From assembly GCA_022419385.1 (NCBI GenBank), contig JAJUBI010000002.1:3906001-3970000 (forward strand): 64,000 bases of DNA, written 5' to 3'. The notes beneath the pieces are model-generated. The model ran no database searches and was not told the origin of the DNA. It worked only from the letters and a program-made list of their open reading frames with translations. The translations under genes and the position numbers were made by a program. Below, in pieces: positions 31,292 to 43,538 of the stretch; the stretch's first letter is position 1, and each line of letters starts with the position of its first letter. This stretch comes from Paraconiothyrium sp. Pb-2020 (lineage: Eukaryota > Ascomycota > Dothideomycetes > Pleosporales > Didymosphaeriaceae).

Positions 31292-34200
31292 TCACGCCCC
31301 TGAAGTGGTAGGCATGCCAAGATCCATATCTAGGTCCATATCCATGCTGAACGTCAAATCGCTATCATCCCACGGCAACATCTGCGATTGATCCATCGTC
31401 GCACCGGCGCTAAGATCCAAGTCGCCAAAGCCCGATGTCGCAGGGAGTGTCGAGCCGAATCCTGTGGTTGTCGCCGTCATGTCGAAGTCTGGGCCAGCCG
31501 CGCTGAATGCAGGGAAACCGTAATCCGGGTCCATAGCATTGTCGGAAGTGTTGCACGCCATCTCGTTAATGGGCGTCATGAAGGCGGCATGACTCTTCGA
31601 GAGTGGTGCCGACGTAGTGCGGAACTCGCCGTCGTCGCCGATGCAGAAACCACCCGCACCCGTACCTTCTAATTCATTCATTGCAGGCAAGTCCAAGCCT
31701 CCAAAATCAGCGAAGGAAGGAAGATTGGAAGTTGCCGAAGTAGCCGCGGACGTGGTGAGGCTGGGCATGTGCGTGATCGGTACAGATGTTTCGCCCGCTT
31801 TCGATATCGCCATGCTTCCAGCCAATGTGCACTCGAACGCACGCGCACGGGCCACGGGATCGTTGAAGTTGTTCGTCACGCATTTGAAATTCTTGAGGTT
31901 GAAACTCTCATCAAGCCGTGCATTGGGTCCCAACCCTAGATCTTCCAAAACCTCGTGGTTGGAGTACTGGCCCGCAATCGCTTGTGGCTGGGTGAGATCT
32001 AAGCCGTGTGCTTTTCTGAAAAGATTGAGCCATTCCGGATTGTCGGCTGCCGTTTGTTCCCATGCGTCATCCGAATCGTAAAGAATGCGTCGAGCTTCAC
32101 TTTGAAGCATTGCATCGGTAATTGAGCCAGGCCCATGCTGTTCCATGTGCTGGCGCGCAAAGCGGCCAAGGCGTAGGGTGAGTACCTCCCAGCAAGTTGC
32201 ATATGGATGAGGAGAACGCTCAGGTGAAGCTGTGTGAGGAGACGGGCGTTGCGTGGTTCCCGTACTAGTAGAATCGTCTATGGTGAAGTTGGAAGTTTTT
32301 GGTGAGATGTCGTAGCTGGTGGGTAGCAGGACCTCAAGATCGGGTTGGTCCAGGCTCATGGTTGGATGTTTCATCGATGACGAGTTGGTCGCGGAAAACG
32401 GGAACGGAGACTTGCTCTCGTTCGCGATTAGGTACGGCGGCATGGCATTTGTGACGTGTTGAGCAACATGCGGGTCAAGACCCCTACAGCCCTTCCAGTT
32501 CCTCATGGTAGCTCCATTGCGAAACTCCTTCGCAAGGTGGTCAGCACGGTCTTGCCATTTGTCGAATGTCTTGCCACAGAAGCCACAGCGCGAGTTGATG
32601 ACTTGGGCTTCTGCCTTCCAAGTCTCCATGCTTGGGGTCATTTTACAGCCGTGCCTAGGTTGGCAGTCAGTATGTACAAATATATTGGTTGGGGCCAGGA
32701 TACTCACATCAAGCGAAGATGTTGCCTGAGGTGGTCTTTGCGATAAAAAGTCCTTGCCTCCATGCCCTTCTCTTCGCAGGCAATGTGGTTGTGTGATTCC
32801 AGATGCGCATTGCTAGGGTTTACCTCATCGCAGTAGACGCATTTGCGTTGACCAGACGAAGAGCAGGTGATTACATCACCAAGTGGAGCGCATATCCATT
32901 TCTCGAGGGACAGGTGAAGAGACTTCTCGTGACGGGTCCAGTCGTATTTGTTCTTGAATCGATCAGTGCAAAAAGTGCCTAGGAAAGTGAGCATTTCAAT
33001 AACAGCTGACACGACGGGTTAAAGAGAACAACTGTTTTGGATAATGCTGTGACATGTACATGTTGGATGAGAGAACTTACATTGGAATAGACGTGCATCA
33101 CTCTCAGAGTCGTGTTTCGGCGCTCGAGTTGGCATACGTCGTCGCCGACGCCTCTCCTTCGACTTCAAGCTACTGAAGGAACCAAGAGAGTGCCGCGAGC
33201 TCTGTGAGTAAGTGGCGGAAGTAGACGAACCTATGGATCCTGACGAGAGGATCGTGAGGCCGGTCTCCAGTGACGTGATGGAGGGCGCACGAAAGACGGA
33301 GAAACTGCCGGTACTATCGTTCGAGTTCTCCTTCCTGTAGCTACTCGCAGCGCTTCGATCGGCGTCGTCAGGGAAGTCGAAATTTTCCACGTTGTGAGCA
33401 ATAGCTTGCAGAGGAGCTGGTTCGTTCTCAGGGGGAGAGTGCTTCCATCGTTCGAAAGGATCTGATTGCGGTCAATTCTGACTCTTTTGCGGTTGAGTTA
33501 CAGCCAGAGCCGGCATATGCTGGCTCTGGTTGTCAAGGCGGTATCTGAAGAACCGGCCCTGATTGTTAGATGTAGAGGTGGAAGGGGTATACTGACTCAG
33601 GGACTCCCAGGTTCGGCCCGGTGGAACATTGACAGGTTCAGTTACTGGTCGCAAACTGGGCGATGAAGTTCGCTTTGGTCGCGCCTTGTGCCTTCGCCTT
33701 GTGTTCGCCATCCAGTTGGAGATTTGACTCATAGACAGGCCAGTCTGCTGGCCTAATGCTTCCTTCTCTTCTTCGGTTGGGTAAGGGTGGTCGATATGTG
33801 CGATCATCCAGTCCTTGAGGATCTTGACAGCGGCACGTGGGAAGCGGGCAGCCGCAGCACCCTTCTTCGGACCCTTGCCTTCAGTCTCAGCTTCCTCAAT
33901 TGGGCCTTGATGACCGAGGGAACGCATTGGTTTCTTCCCAGTGAAGCCTCCAAATGTCCTCTCACTGACTTCGGCCACACTATGCAGTGTATCCAAGGCA
34001 GTCCGGTTCATTTGCATGGGCATCTTTTCAGGGTTGGTGAAGCTACAGGGACGGAATAGGGCATTGCAGGGAGAGCATCCGGACGACTTTCCTTTGCCGG
34101 CATCATAGATGAAACATTCTAGTGATTTCGAGCGACAGTATTCACAAGGATGCGGCGGTTTCTGATATCTAGGAAGCCTAGATATATGAGTATGCTTTAT

Positions 34201-34729
34201 ATGCTATGGGGTTGCGTTGGGAGATGGTGATACTTACCAACTTGAGAAGTCTGTGTTGAACTCCTCCTCGGGAGCGATGTCATCGTGGAGTATATCCGGG
34301 AGTGAAATGTCCTGGTTGAAGGAAGCACAAAGGCAGCTAAACCTTGTCAGTATAACCGCTTCCAAAGATCACCTTGGAGGTCTCCTATCCATTGTGTGAA
34401 GTGCTCAAGTAGGGTCTGGGGTAGCTTGGCAGAACCCGGTGCAATACGATAGACTGCCGGTAGCAGTGCATCAAAGCTCAGACCTTCCAATCAAGGGCAC
34501 AACCCGTAAAGAGCTTGTTTCACCTCTCCATGACATGGGATAGAAGCGTGGAAGCTGCGACTTACCCGTCATCGCCTTCCTGGCCATAAGCTGGACAGCC
34601 GACCCGGTGTTTACTGGCACGAGACGCTGGCCGGCTGGGTAACGGGGATCCGACTTCCTGATTCATCGATGAAGCCTCTCCAAAGTCAAAGAACTGGGCC
34701 ATATCGGATTGAACGTTGGGCGTGGCCAT
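31292..34729 (-). CDS. Transcription factor with six-Cys motif, KN homeodomain and C2H2 zinc fingers
   Basis: Six exons on the minus strand: 34729-34566, 34336-34238, 34177-33597, 33461-33081, 32978-32708 and 32654-31292; 952 residues, all phases consistent. Residues 99-132 carry CEYCRSKSLEC...GCSPCNALFRPC with spacing C-x2-C-x6-C-x12-C-x2-C-x6-C, the Zn2Cys6 spacing, though with few basic residues. A KN/TALE homeodomain follows (about 195-254): WMIAHIDHPYPTEEEKEAL and SMSQISNWMANTRRRHK. Exon junctions 4-6 build zinc fingers: FQCTFCTDRFKNKYDWTRH with EKSLH, KCVYCDEVNPSNAHLESH, and RCGFCGKTFDKWQDRADH. The last 400 residues are Ser/Asn/Asp-rich, ending in an acidic tail (DMDLDMDLG) that may activate transcription. 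The exon 3 donor is GTCAGT, chosen because it yields SLNPFERWKHSPPENEPA; its intron (135 nt) is the longest of the gene after the first. Targets unknown. Confidence 0.85.
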
Positions 34730-36498
34730 GATGAGGAAACTTTAGTCGGCCGTAGCACGAGAGCGGAATTGGTATGGCGAAGCGTCCTGCAAGGGAAGCA
34801 CGCCCTCCGAGTCTGCGGAATTGACGATAGGGCGTCAAAAGCAGGTTCAAAGCATGGAAGAGATGTCGCAGTGCTGCGTGCTTTGTGAGTAAGAAAAGAG
34901 TCCTGGATTGGAGTCACAGCTGCCTCGAACGGACGAGCTAAGCCCGTTCGGGTGCAGAGACGACAAGCGCAGGGCGTGGAATTGACATGCGGTCTGTGCG
35001 CAGGTTTGGCTAGGGCGTGGAGTTTGGGGCGGATCCTCTGGGTTTCCATCCGGGCATCGGCACCAGGTCCTTTGTTTCGGCTGAGTAAGATGGTTCTTTG
35101 TGAAGAACCGACGACGCAAGAAAGCAGTCTTCGAACTTCGAGACGTTGTGCATCATTCTCGGCAAGCCGGCGATTGCGACCTTGACGCTGTCACCCCAGC
35201 TCACAGCCAGCGAGGGTGAACATGTGAGAACTTTGACAATCAATGATGGTCGGGGATGGTACCGCTCACATCACATACCGCGCACGCTGTTCCTCAGAGC
35301 CGCGATGACCCTTCGTTTGATACGTGAAAAATTACAACTCGACTGTTTCCTCCTACCGCCAGACCCAGCTAGCGCACCGCATCATGCATGTGGCACTTTA
35401 TCGGCTGACAAACCCCACAGCGCCCCTCCTGTATCCCTCCGATTCGCGGGCAGCCGTCTAGCAAAGCGGTCGACTACGCCTTAGCCACCCCTAGGAAATT
35501 CTGGAGAAAATCTATTCGCGGCTGGATCCAGTGAGCGCAGCCGGCCGTCAGCAACATTATCTGCAGGCAGGGTTACGAAATGCCATCTGGTCGCATGACC
35601 ATAGACGGACGCTGATGAAGAGCTGTATGCATGTGTGTTGATGGTGTGGGTGAGTAATGAGGATGCCGGTAATGCGGAGAGTACTCGTACGGGGTCTAAC
35701 GCTTGGCGGTAGCACTCATTCAGAAGTCGTTCCGTTCGGACATAGCCGAGCATGCATAGCGAGTTGGCGAGAGTTTCTCCGATACCCCATGGCCCTGCGT
35801 TCGTTGACTCAGCTACACTTGTCACAGGATTGACCAGGAATACAACAGTGCTGTAATGATAAGAGTTGCACGCTAGACACGGGGGAAGTTGCTACGGCTC
35901 CGAAGTGTCACTTTGCCGTGTCACTCACAACGTGCTCGTACTGACAGTGCGTAAATCTCCACATCTCTCTCTTGACGACGGTAAACAGGCCGGTGGGAAT
36001 CCACATTTGCGGTCAATCTCAATCCTCGACTACCAGGCGAGGATCAGAGACATATCATCATGGCTCAGAACTATCACCTTTCCACGGAGTGTTCGGCGAA
36101 CTCGGTATAGTCGGTGTGATCTGCGCGTTCGATGGCTATGACTCTTCCTGAGAGCAAAATGAACATAGCTAATGCCGATAATCGTTCGCTGAATGATCAC
36201 GTCTCATCCAACGATAAGCCATCTCGCCAGGGAGAACCAGCATCCGCAGTTGTTGTGAACATGGACTGTTTGCGATGACACCGCCGCTCGATCCGACGGG
36301 AGCATATTATCTACAACACAGCACAACACTACTAAAAATCATACCTGTCTTCCATTTCAGATCAGACCTGGAAATCTTTTCCGAATGTTCCCCAAAACCA
36401 TCACTGAGGCGCTACAAATCTAGTCCTATAGCTAGTAGTATGCTGATGTACGAATCATAGATCATAATTCGTACCAAAGCTGTCTTGCGAGTTGTCTA
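34730..36498. other. Long upstream region of the homeobox gene
   Basis: About 1.8 kb without a credible gene, between the regulator's start and the stop of the minus-strand MFS gene. Long promoters are common for fungal developmental regulators. Short frames such as 35146-35484 show no family resemblance. Confidence 0.4.
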
Positions 36499-38536
36499 TC
36501 AATGTGTAAACCTGAACTCTAAGCGCTTGTTGCCATCATCTTTCGTGCCTCTGAGGTACCTCAGTTTCTCTTCCTCACTCATACGATGCCACACTCTTTG
36601 TCTTTGCTTGTTCCTCCATACATACCAAGCCTTCGTCCCCAGATATAGGAAGATATTGACGATGATCAACACGAGAACAACACGGTTTCCGCGTGTATAC
36701 TTGGGTGCATCGTCCTCGCGATAAATGTTAGCTGCGATGATGCCGGATGTCTGGACTGACATATTGTAAATCGCAGCAGAGACTGTACGCGCGCGGACGT
36801 TGTTTGCGTTACGAGAATTCCAGCCAACTTGTATGGGGTGTGCTATACGTAAGCTAGTCAGTTCCTCCCCAGGCATAGATAATATTGTCCCAGTGCTCAC
36901 CATTGGGGTAACAGAGAAGAAGCGTCATGATTGACCATGCCAGCCACTTGTTGATCTCCGTCACATCATAGATGTTCAAGAAGATGATAAACGGTAATGC
37001 CCACAACTGACCGATCAGAGAAGTCAAAGTGAGCTCGCGGAAGATCTCTGCCGCATACGTGAGGCCAAGCATAGTGACCACGTGAAGCACTTTACTAGGC
37101 ACAATCAGGAGATTGGTCTTGAATGTGTCAAAGCCAATGTCCCGGAGTATGAGTGTAAGATAGTTGCTAGTGGGTGTCATGGGCGTCTGGAAAGTCAAGC
37201 CTAGGATGTATAGTGGCCAAAGATCGTAATCCTTCATGCTTTGCCAGAGAAGCCTCGGCGTTAGAGCCTCTCGATTATGCATAGAGCTCTTGCTTGGGTC
37301 TTCACGCAAGATTCGATTGACCATGATAATCTCTTCGCGTTTTGTAAACCAGCCATTGCGACCGCGTAGCCAGCCAGCGGTGCTTGTTGGGCTCGATGGC
37401 ATCAGGAAGAACGCCAGTAGTCCTACAATCAGGGTGAGTAAGCCCTGCTTAGGGTAAGCTCCACATCACTATGAACCGGCAAAGTACTTACCTCTATTAG
37501 AAACAGCCACCTCCAGCCAGCCTTGTTATCTACGCCGCGTAGGTGTAATATGCCGAATGCCAGGAAGCCCCCGAGGACATCAGCAAACGCCGAGGCAGTC
37601 CAGAAGAATCCAAGACGCAGAGAAAGCTCATGATGCTTGTAAAAGTACGAAAGATACAGTATAACCTATATTCAATCAACTTCAGGCCGCGTATAGAGTT
37701 TGGGTAGATCCTCACTTCGGGAATGAAACCGCCTTGAAGAACGCCTAGCAGCGCTCGAGACCAAAGGAACGATGACCTGCTTTGGAGATAGAACTGCGAT
37801 GAGCCTACCAGGGACCAGACGACCATCTGTGTAGGAACCCATATATCAGGTCCGACCCATTTGGCCACGAGCTGCGACGGAAGCTCGGCGCACAAGAATG
37901 CCAGCTTAAAAACAGTATTACCGAGGTTGTAATCTGCGTTGCTCAGTATTGTTTACTTGTTCTTATTATGCCGCACCTACCATTGGTAGTCATTCCCAGA
38001 TCATCGAGAAAATTATCCGCCAGAGCTTGACTCAAGTTGGATCTGTCTAGTTCAAGAGCCATGAACATGATGGCAGTGAATATCATAATGCGCAAATCGA
38101 TCTTGCGAATTATCGCATTTTCTTCGCCCCAAGTCCACCGCGCGCTCGGATCGAAACGATGCGCATTTTCCCAATCTGGAGGTGGCCGGTACTCCTGCAA
38201 AGTCTCCGGTTCATCGAAGACAGAGGGCTGCGTGGCGGTCTGATTTGGGTCGTACAGACCATGCGATCTCTGGAACCAGAACCTCTTCTCACTGTTGGGC
38301 AACGCGAGTGCTGATGACTTGCCATCTCCCAGCAGTGCTGTGGTCGCCGAATATTCAATCTCATCTACAATGCCGTTTTGGAAAGTGTCGTAGTCGCTTG
38401 AGGTGTCGTCCAAGATAGGCGACGCAGAGTCTCTAGCTGGCGAGCTTCTTTTTTGTCCTTCTCTTGTTGGCGACATGTTTCGCAATGGGATGTCCACGTC
38501 CGAAGAACCGCTCGCTCCATCCTGCGACATCCGCAC
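36499..38536 (-). CDS. MFS transporter, anion:cation symporter (allantoate/vitamin permease) type
   Basis: Five exons: 38536-37981, 37933-37716, 37665-37492, 37444-36901 and 36842-36499; 611 residues, introns of 47-58 nt. A polar N-terminal extension of about 150 residues precedes the first helix. Family landmarks are RKIDLRIMIFTAIMFMALELDRSNLSQALADNFLDDLGM at the first loop, the WSRALLGVLQGGFIPE motif in the N-half, and ILYLSYFYKHHELSLRLGFFW, the typical ACS-family (Dal5/Tna1/Vht1) segment. A final AHPIQVGWNSRNANNVRARTVSAAIYNM leads to the last helices, and YREDDAPKYTRGN precedes TM12. Fungal members take up allantoate, nicotinate, biotin, pantothenate and similar acids with protons. The individual substrate cannot be told from sequence. 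An alternative start is the Met at 38530. Confidence 0.87.
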
Positions 38537-39296
38537 AGCAAGGGTGTTTATGTGCGCCCCAGCACATCAATGATGTGTTCGGAGCTAAGATCACACCTTT
38601 GTCTCATGTGTCAGTATCTAATGGATACAGTGTGCTGTGGGACGTACAAATGGTGGGTTTCGCGGTCAGACGCTCCGCACATCATCTACACCCGCGCTTG
38701 CGTGCTCGAGGGGCAGCGACGCGAGCGTTCTAGCAAAACCATTAGAAGCGATGCATTTTCGGGTTTCGGTTTTCGCGAATTGCGAATTTTTAACAAATAA
38801 AGTCCAGTAATCCTGAACCTTTTTCGTATTCGGCGGCGATGCTTTTCTTGTTCCTGCTGAATAAGTTGTGATATTAGTATGAACCGTTCGTGGGATCAGC
38901 CGGCGCCGCCGTCAGGGTCACAAGGCTTGATCTTGTAGTGTCACACTGAGCTCTTGCCAATACGAGAGAAAGATATAAAGAACGAGGTCTTAATACGTAC
39001 TGTTTAAATTCTACTTCCCAAGGTTGTTATTAAAACACGCAATCATACTAGTGCCGTGTCAATTGTGGGGGTCAGACGCTAAAATATATCTTCGTCTCTC
39101 TCGCAGGTATCTAAAACGTTCCTGATAACTATACATATAGAGGTATTCGAACATGTTTCCGGAACCCCTGAAGAGTCGTACGAGAGGCATGCCAAGCCTC
39201 AAGTGCAGTACCATAGATACTGTGAAATCCCTCAAGACCACTTGCAGCCACAGTTTACGTTTCGCGTGACTTCCAACAATATCGACAACTTCCACC
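38537..39296. other. Intergenic region
   Basis: Divergent flank of the intact MFS gene and the MFS pseudogene. AT-rich near 38780-39010. No supported gene. Confidence 0.4.
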
Positions 39297-41164
39297 ATGA
39301 GCCACTTCGGTATCGACAGTGGTCCTGGTGTCACGCTCGCTACGGTCGCTGGTTGAGGGGATGGGGACCTACCGCGACAGTTAGGCAAAACCGACATTGT
39401 CACGGAGGTCCAGGGACAGCTGCGTTTTGAAGAACAAAATGGAGAGGATTTGACCCAGCCCATGCGGACAAAGTCGCTGTCATTCAAACTTTCCTTTTCG
39501 GGGCTGGCCTTGATTCTGCTTGTTTTTCAGATGGACGCAACCTGCATAAGCATTGCGCTTCCGGTGAGCCAACACGCCGGTCATGACTTGCGTCCTTCAA
39601 TAACTTCTACTGAATTTCATTGCAGGCCATTTCCAAAGAGCTCAAGGGCAACGAGTTTCAAATCCTTTTGGGCAAATTTGGGATATAGCCTTTGCGGTCT
39701 CGTCATGCAGCCGATTAGGGCAGCGTCTCGGACGCCTTCGGCCGGAAGTACCCTCTTCATGCATCTGTGTGCCTCTTGTTTGTTGGCTCTATCATTTTCG
39801 CTACTGCCCCAAAACATGAACAGTGTCATCGCCGGACGCGTCCTTCAAGGACTCGGCGGTGGTGGAATCGACGTTTTGGCGTCTGTCGTCCTCGCGGACA
39901 CGACGACGCTGGAGGAACGCTCGGATACCTGGGCCTGATGGCCATCCCGTCAGCAATAGGAAATATCATGGACCCCTTCGTCGGCGCACTTTTCTCTACC
40001 TATGCCTTCTGGAGATCGATAGTTTGGATTAAGCTACCACTGATGGGTGCCGGAACGATGCTGTTGTTGTTCTTCCTCAGGCTTCGAGCCGTTCCGCTCG
40101 GCGCGACACTCGTAAGCAATTTGGAGCGACTTGATTGGATTGGAATGCCACTCGTCATTGTCGGAATAACTGTCTTTTGCGTACCGGTCAGCTGGGCGGG
40201 GTCTTTGATTCCATGGGCATCCTGGCAAACTCTCCTCGCATTGGTCCTGGGAGTTACGATGCTCGTCATATTTGCCTGGTATGAGTCCAAGCCCACGGCG
40301 CCCATTATCCCCCACCGACTCTTCCAAACGAAGACAGGAAACATGGCCCTTGTAGGGGGCTTTTTGGAAAGGACAGCATGGTCCTCATTTCTCTGCTGCA
40401 ATATTTGCCGCTGTTCTACCAAGCCGTCCAGCTCAAGACAGCTATCTCATAAGCTGTCTTCCTCTTACCGACAGTTATTGTAAGCGTACTAGTCATAGCC
40501 GTCTCAATGATGATGGTCCCGATGTTTGGAGGATATGTGTGGCTTCTTCGGATTTCGTGGGTCATCACTGCGCTTGGGATCAGTCTACTGGCTCTATTCG
40601 GTGTGGGTTCGCCGACATCTATATTTACGGGCTTCCGATTCTCTGGGCGCAGGGTGTTTCGCTGCTACGTATCCTCATGCTTCCCATCCAAGCAAGTGTC
40701 AAGTGCGTCGACGACGAGGGCTTAGCGACTGCGAATGTCCTTACCATTCGCATGTCTGGAGCCCTTGTCGGCCTCGCAATCTGCTCGCCGACAACATTGT
40801 CTTCTCAAACTCTGTTTCAGAGGCTGCAGTCGAGTTGGTGGGGCCACTGTCGTCGCTAAAGGACGCCTCCAATGCTGTAGAATTCATTGGCGAGTTGAGA
40901 TCGCTGGACGTTCCCACTACAACGCTGGCCCAGGTCTCGCGGGTCTACCTCGAACCTTTCAAAGCCATATTCTACACGATGGCCGGAGTGAGTGGCCTGG
41001 GTCTGGTCTCTTCCATGTTCTTGGACGAGATTGAGCTGAAGAGAATGGACCGTGGGAACCAATGCTTCGAAGATACACAAAACGACAGGAAGATTTTCTG
41101 TATTACCTGTGTAGATGACTATACGAAGAACAACGACGTTAGCAGTTCACGGCGGAACCATTGA
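39297..41164 (+). pseudogene. Decayed DHA2/TRI12-type MFS transporter
   Basis: Pieces of one fungal drug:H+ antiporter follow each other in the right order but in changing frames. From the ATG at 39297 the frame meets a TGA at 39354-39356 (GGT-TGA-GGG), continues through FKLSFSGLALILLVFQMDA and a credible intron (39564-39625), then shifts at about 39662, 39725, 39812, 39925 and 40371. Recognisable blocks are SFWANLGYSLCGLVMQPI, SDAFGRKYPLHASVCLLFVG, AGRVLQGLGGGGIDVLASVVL, LGLMAIPSAIGNIMDPFVGA and LISLLQYLPLFYQAVQLKTA. A TAA at 40450-40452 and more shifts follow, up to DASNAVEFIGELRSLDVP and YTMAGVSGLGLVSSMFL. The family exports toxic metabolites or siderophores, but this copy cannot encode a working protein. 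It is directly followed by a second relic. Confidence 0.85.
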
Positions 41165-41729
41165 CAAAGCATGCGGTTCGCTTACACTTGGAGCTTAAGG
41201 TTGGACCTTGCACCGGAATCGCCATCTCTAAGTCCCCTTTGCTGGAGTGGCATCCGTTTGCGACACTTCCACCTCTAGACAAAACGCAAAAAGGAAGGTC
41301 CACCATTGTCTTCGCGCAGGAGACTGGACCATATCAGCAGTTGAAAAGCCCCGAAGCTACTACTGGGTCAAAGGACTACCCAAGCCGGGTGTTCTGGGAC
41401 TTACGCTCATTTTCAAGCGAATTGTTATCGTTACGACGGGCTCTAGAACCGGGCCATGCCTGCCGTCATCGCGTCGGCAAATCGTTGCAGTACCTGTCGC
41501 ATATTGTGGACCGGCCCACGACCCGAGCAGATATATTTGGTTATGAGACTGTCCATTACGTTTGCTAAGCAGATCCCGAGGCCATGATTGTAGATATAGT
41601 AAGACGTCCGGACGCTCTAACATACAGTCTGTATGCTGAAGCAGGAGCTGAAGCGGTCTGACGCGCAAGACTGTGTACAGCCTGGAGTCCCGAGGAGTTC
41701 CTGCGTTTGGAACCATCTGGGACTCATGA
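41165..41729 (+). pseudogene. C-terminal relic of a TmpA-type membrane oxidoreductase
   Basis: Fragments of a flavin/NAD(P)H oxidoreductase C-terminal domain, as found in the TmpA-like membrane proteins and some NRPS-like enzymes of ascomycetes, lie in order across two or three frames. They are LLEWHPFATLP (about 41240), AGDWT..WVKGLPKPGVLGL then FKRIVIVTTGSRTGPCLP (about 41318-41470, the NAD(P)-binding loop with Arg-Thr where Gly-Ile is usual), and a C-terminal end KTVYSLESRGVPAFGTIWDS with its TGA at 41727-41729. Frame changes and stops between the blocks show that it is dead. The upstream membrane part is missing; the MFS relic occupies that place. I assign the family from remembered motif patterns, so the exact name is tentative. 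Confidence 0.55.
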
Positions 41730-42796
41730 ATCGTGGAAGTGTTGTACCTAGACGGTGGCAGCATAAGCCGCGTTGTGCAAGAGCGTGGTAGGTTCAAGAT
41801 CTCCGTATGACGCTTCGGGAGTTTTAGGAAAGCAAATTGGCTAGATGTTGATAGGCTTTCTTTTAGTAGTGCACAATCTTGTTCAACTATACTTCAAGAC
41901 TATCAAGAGTAGTTGGTGGCTCAATATGACTAAATTGCGATCCTAAGGATTTGTATTGGGACATGGTACCTGTGGTTCCGCATGCGCACAAACAGGTGAT
42001 GACACGCACCACGGAAAGATAATAGGACATAGTGCTAGCGAGACTGGTGTGCCACCAGCCGATAATCCAGCCTCGACGGCGCAGGTGTGTGGGTGGGTGG
42101 CCCCTGTGATAACGTGGGTGCCTGGCGCAGTCGACAGTTTGCTATAAGAGGGCCGATGCGCACTGTTCGCTGGATTCACCTTGGCCCTCCTCGGTGGAGC
42201 TTCCGATAGATCTTGTATTGCCAACGCGTGCAGGTCTGTTGGCTGGTGGTTTCCGAAGAGGACCGGTGTGAGTTTTGCACCTCAGCCTCCACCCATACCC
42301 ATCGCTCATGTCGCCCACAGCTTTTACTACCCACAACAGGCAATCCGCAGCCCATGAGAGTCATCTCGTATACATCTCCTCATGGCAGATTCATCGATCT
42401 CCGTCATGTTACGCCCGCGATGAGAAAGCCGGGCGAGGCTATCCGTCAGAGCCCCCCGCGAACTAGCGACGCATGCCAACGCATCACTGCACGCATTACA
42501 CCGTTGTCAAGCGGCCCAGACATGCGGAGCTAGTCAATTCCCGCAGGCGCGCAGTGTCCACAAGCATCGTGTATCATGTTCTCTGTCACCGCCCTCGCTC
42601 TGCTTAAGGGCACCGAACCGCCTCGAGTGTTGTGAAACGGCCCAGAAGCACACGAAGCCTCACCGCACGCCGCACCCGGCTTGCCCCTCTCTAACCCCAC
42701 AACCGCGCTGGGGACATCGCAACCACCGGTCTTACTTTGTCCACTGGATGTTCGGTAATAATGCCAGCAGCAACTGATTCATGACTACGTGCTGAG
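41730..42796. other. Intergenic region
   Basis: About 1.1 kb without a supported gene, next to the pseudogenes. It may include further decayed sequence that I cannot identify. Confidence 0.35.
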
Positions 42797-43538
42797 ATGG
42801 ATGCGGCTCCGAATTGTGCAATCTGTAATGCGCCCGCGTATCCAGAATGTCCCTGCGAGTCGGAGCGCCTGCAAATCGCGGTCAAGCAGGCTGAGAACCG
42901 CGCAATGGAAGAGAAGCTGACCGAGATACGGTGCGGAGCCTCAAATATGCCATATATATCAAAGACGGTCGCTTATTGTGCACAGAGACTGGGTGATATC
43001 GCACGCGCGCCAGCACATTCTGAACCAGTTCAAACGACTCACCTCGACGCGCGAAGCCCAACACTCAGCCTACCTCGCGACCCTGCCCAACTATAGCATT
43101 TACATGCAATATTCAGGTCACCCGCCAATACATCCCATGTATATCGAAACCCTCCAGCGCCAGATCGCCGAGGCGCACGCTGATTTAAAGCGGGGCATCG
43201 ATGCCGACTGGCGCGCCTCTGTGCTCCGTTACCCAGACGTGCTCGATTACTTCTACGGTTTGGTCCAGTTGAAACTACCGGACGAACGCTCATCGCGGGT
43301 CGTGGAGCCTCCGTTTGCCGCCGCGGGATATGCGGATAGAGGGTTTGTGGGCCACATAGCGAAGGAGAAGAAAAAGAAGCGAAGAGACAGCTCTTTGGCA
43401 CCACCAGAGAGGGGAAGGCATAGGGACGAACCGCCGATGCATGCAGTCCTGGGGCGAGTGAGAGGCCCGCCGGCTGCGCCGACGCCTCCCATCGGCGGTG
43501 GATATCCTCGACCACCACCCGTGTATCCTGGGTACTGA
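42797..43538 (+). CDS. Small conserved-looking Cys/Pro-rich protein, 228 aa
   Basis: Two exons, 42797-42930 and 42986-43538, with a 55-nt intron (GTGCGG...CACAG) splitting an Arg codon. The N-terminus has a compact Cys cluster, CAICNAPAYPECPC, followed by a charged helix (ERLQIAVKQAENRAMEEKLTEIRDW) that runs across the splice site. A helical region follows, ARQHILNQFKRLTSTREAQHSAYL and HADLKRGIDADWRASVLRYPDVLDYFYG. The tail is basic then Pro/Gly-rich (KEKKKKRRDSS; PPAAPTPPIGGGYPRPPPVYPGY). The Cys cluster could bind zinc. I do not know a characterised homolog; splice agreement and a helix continuing across the junction support a real gene. Confidence 0.68.

Noticed and set aside
35146..35484. 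112-codon plus frame upstream of the homeobox gene
   Set aside because: No recognisable domain and located in a likely promoter; could not be supported as a gene.
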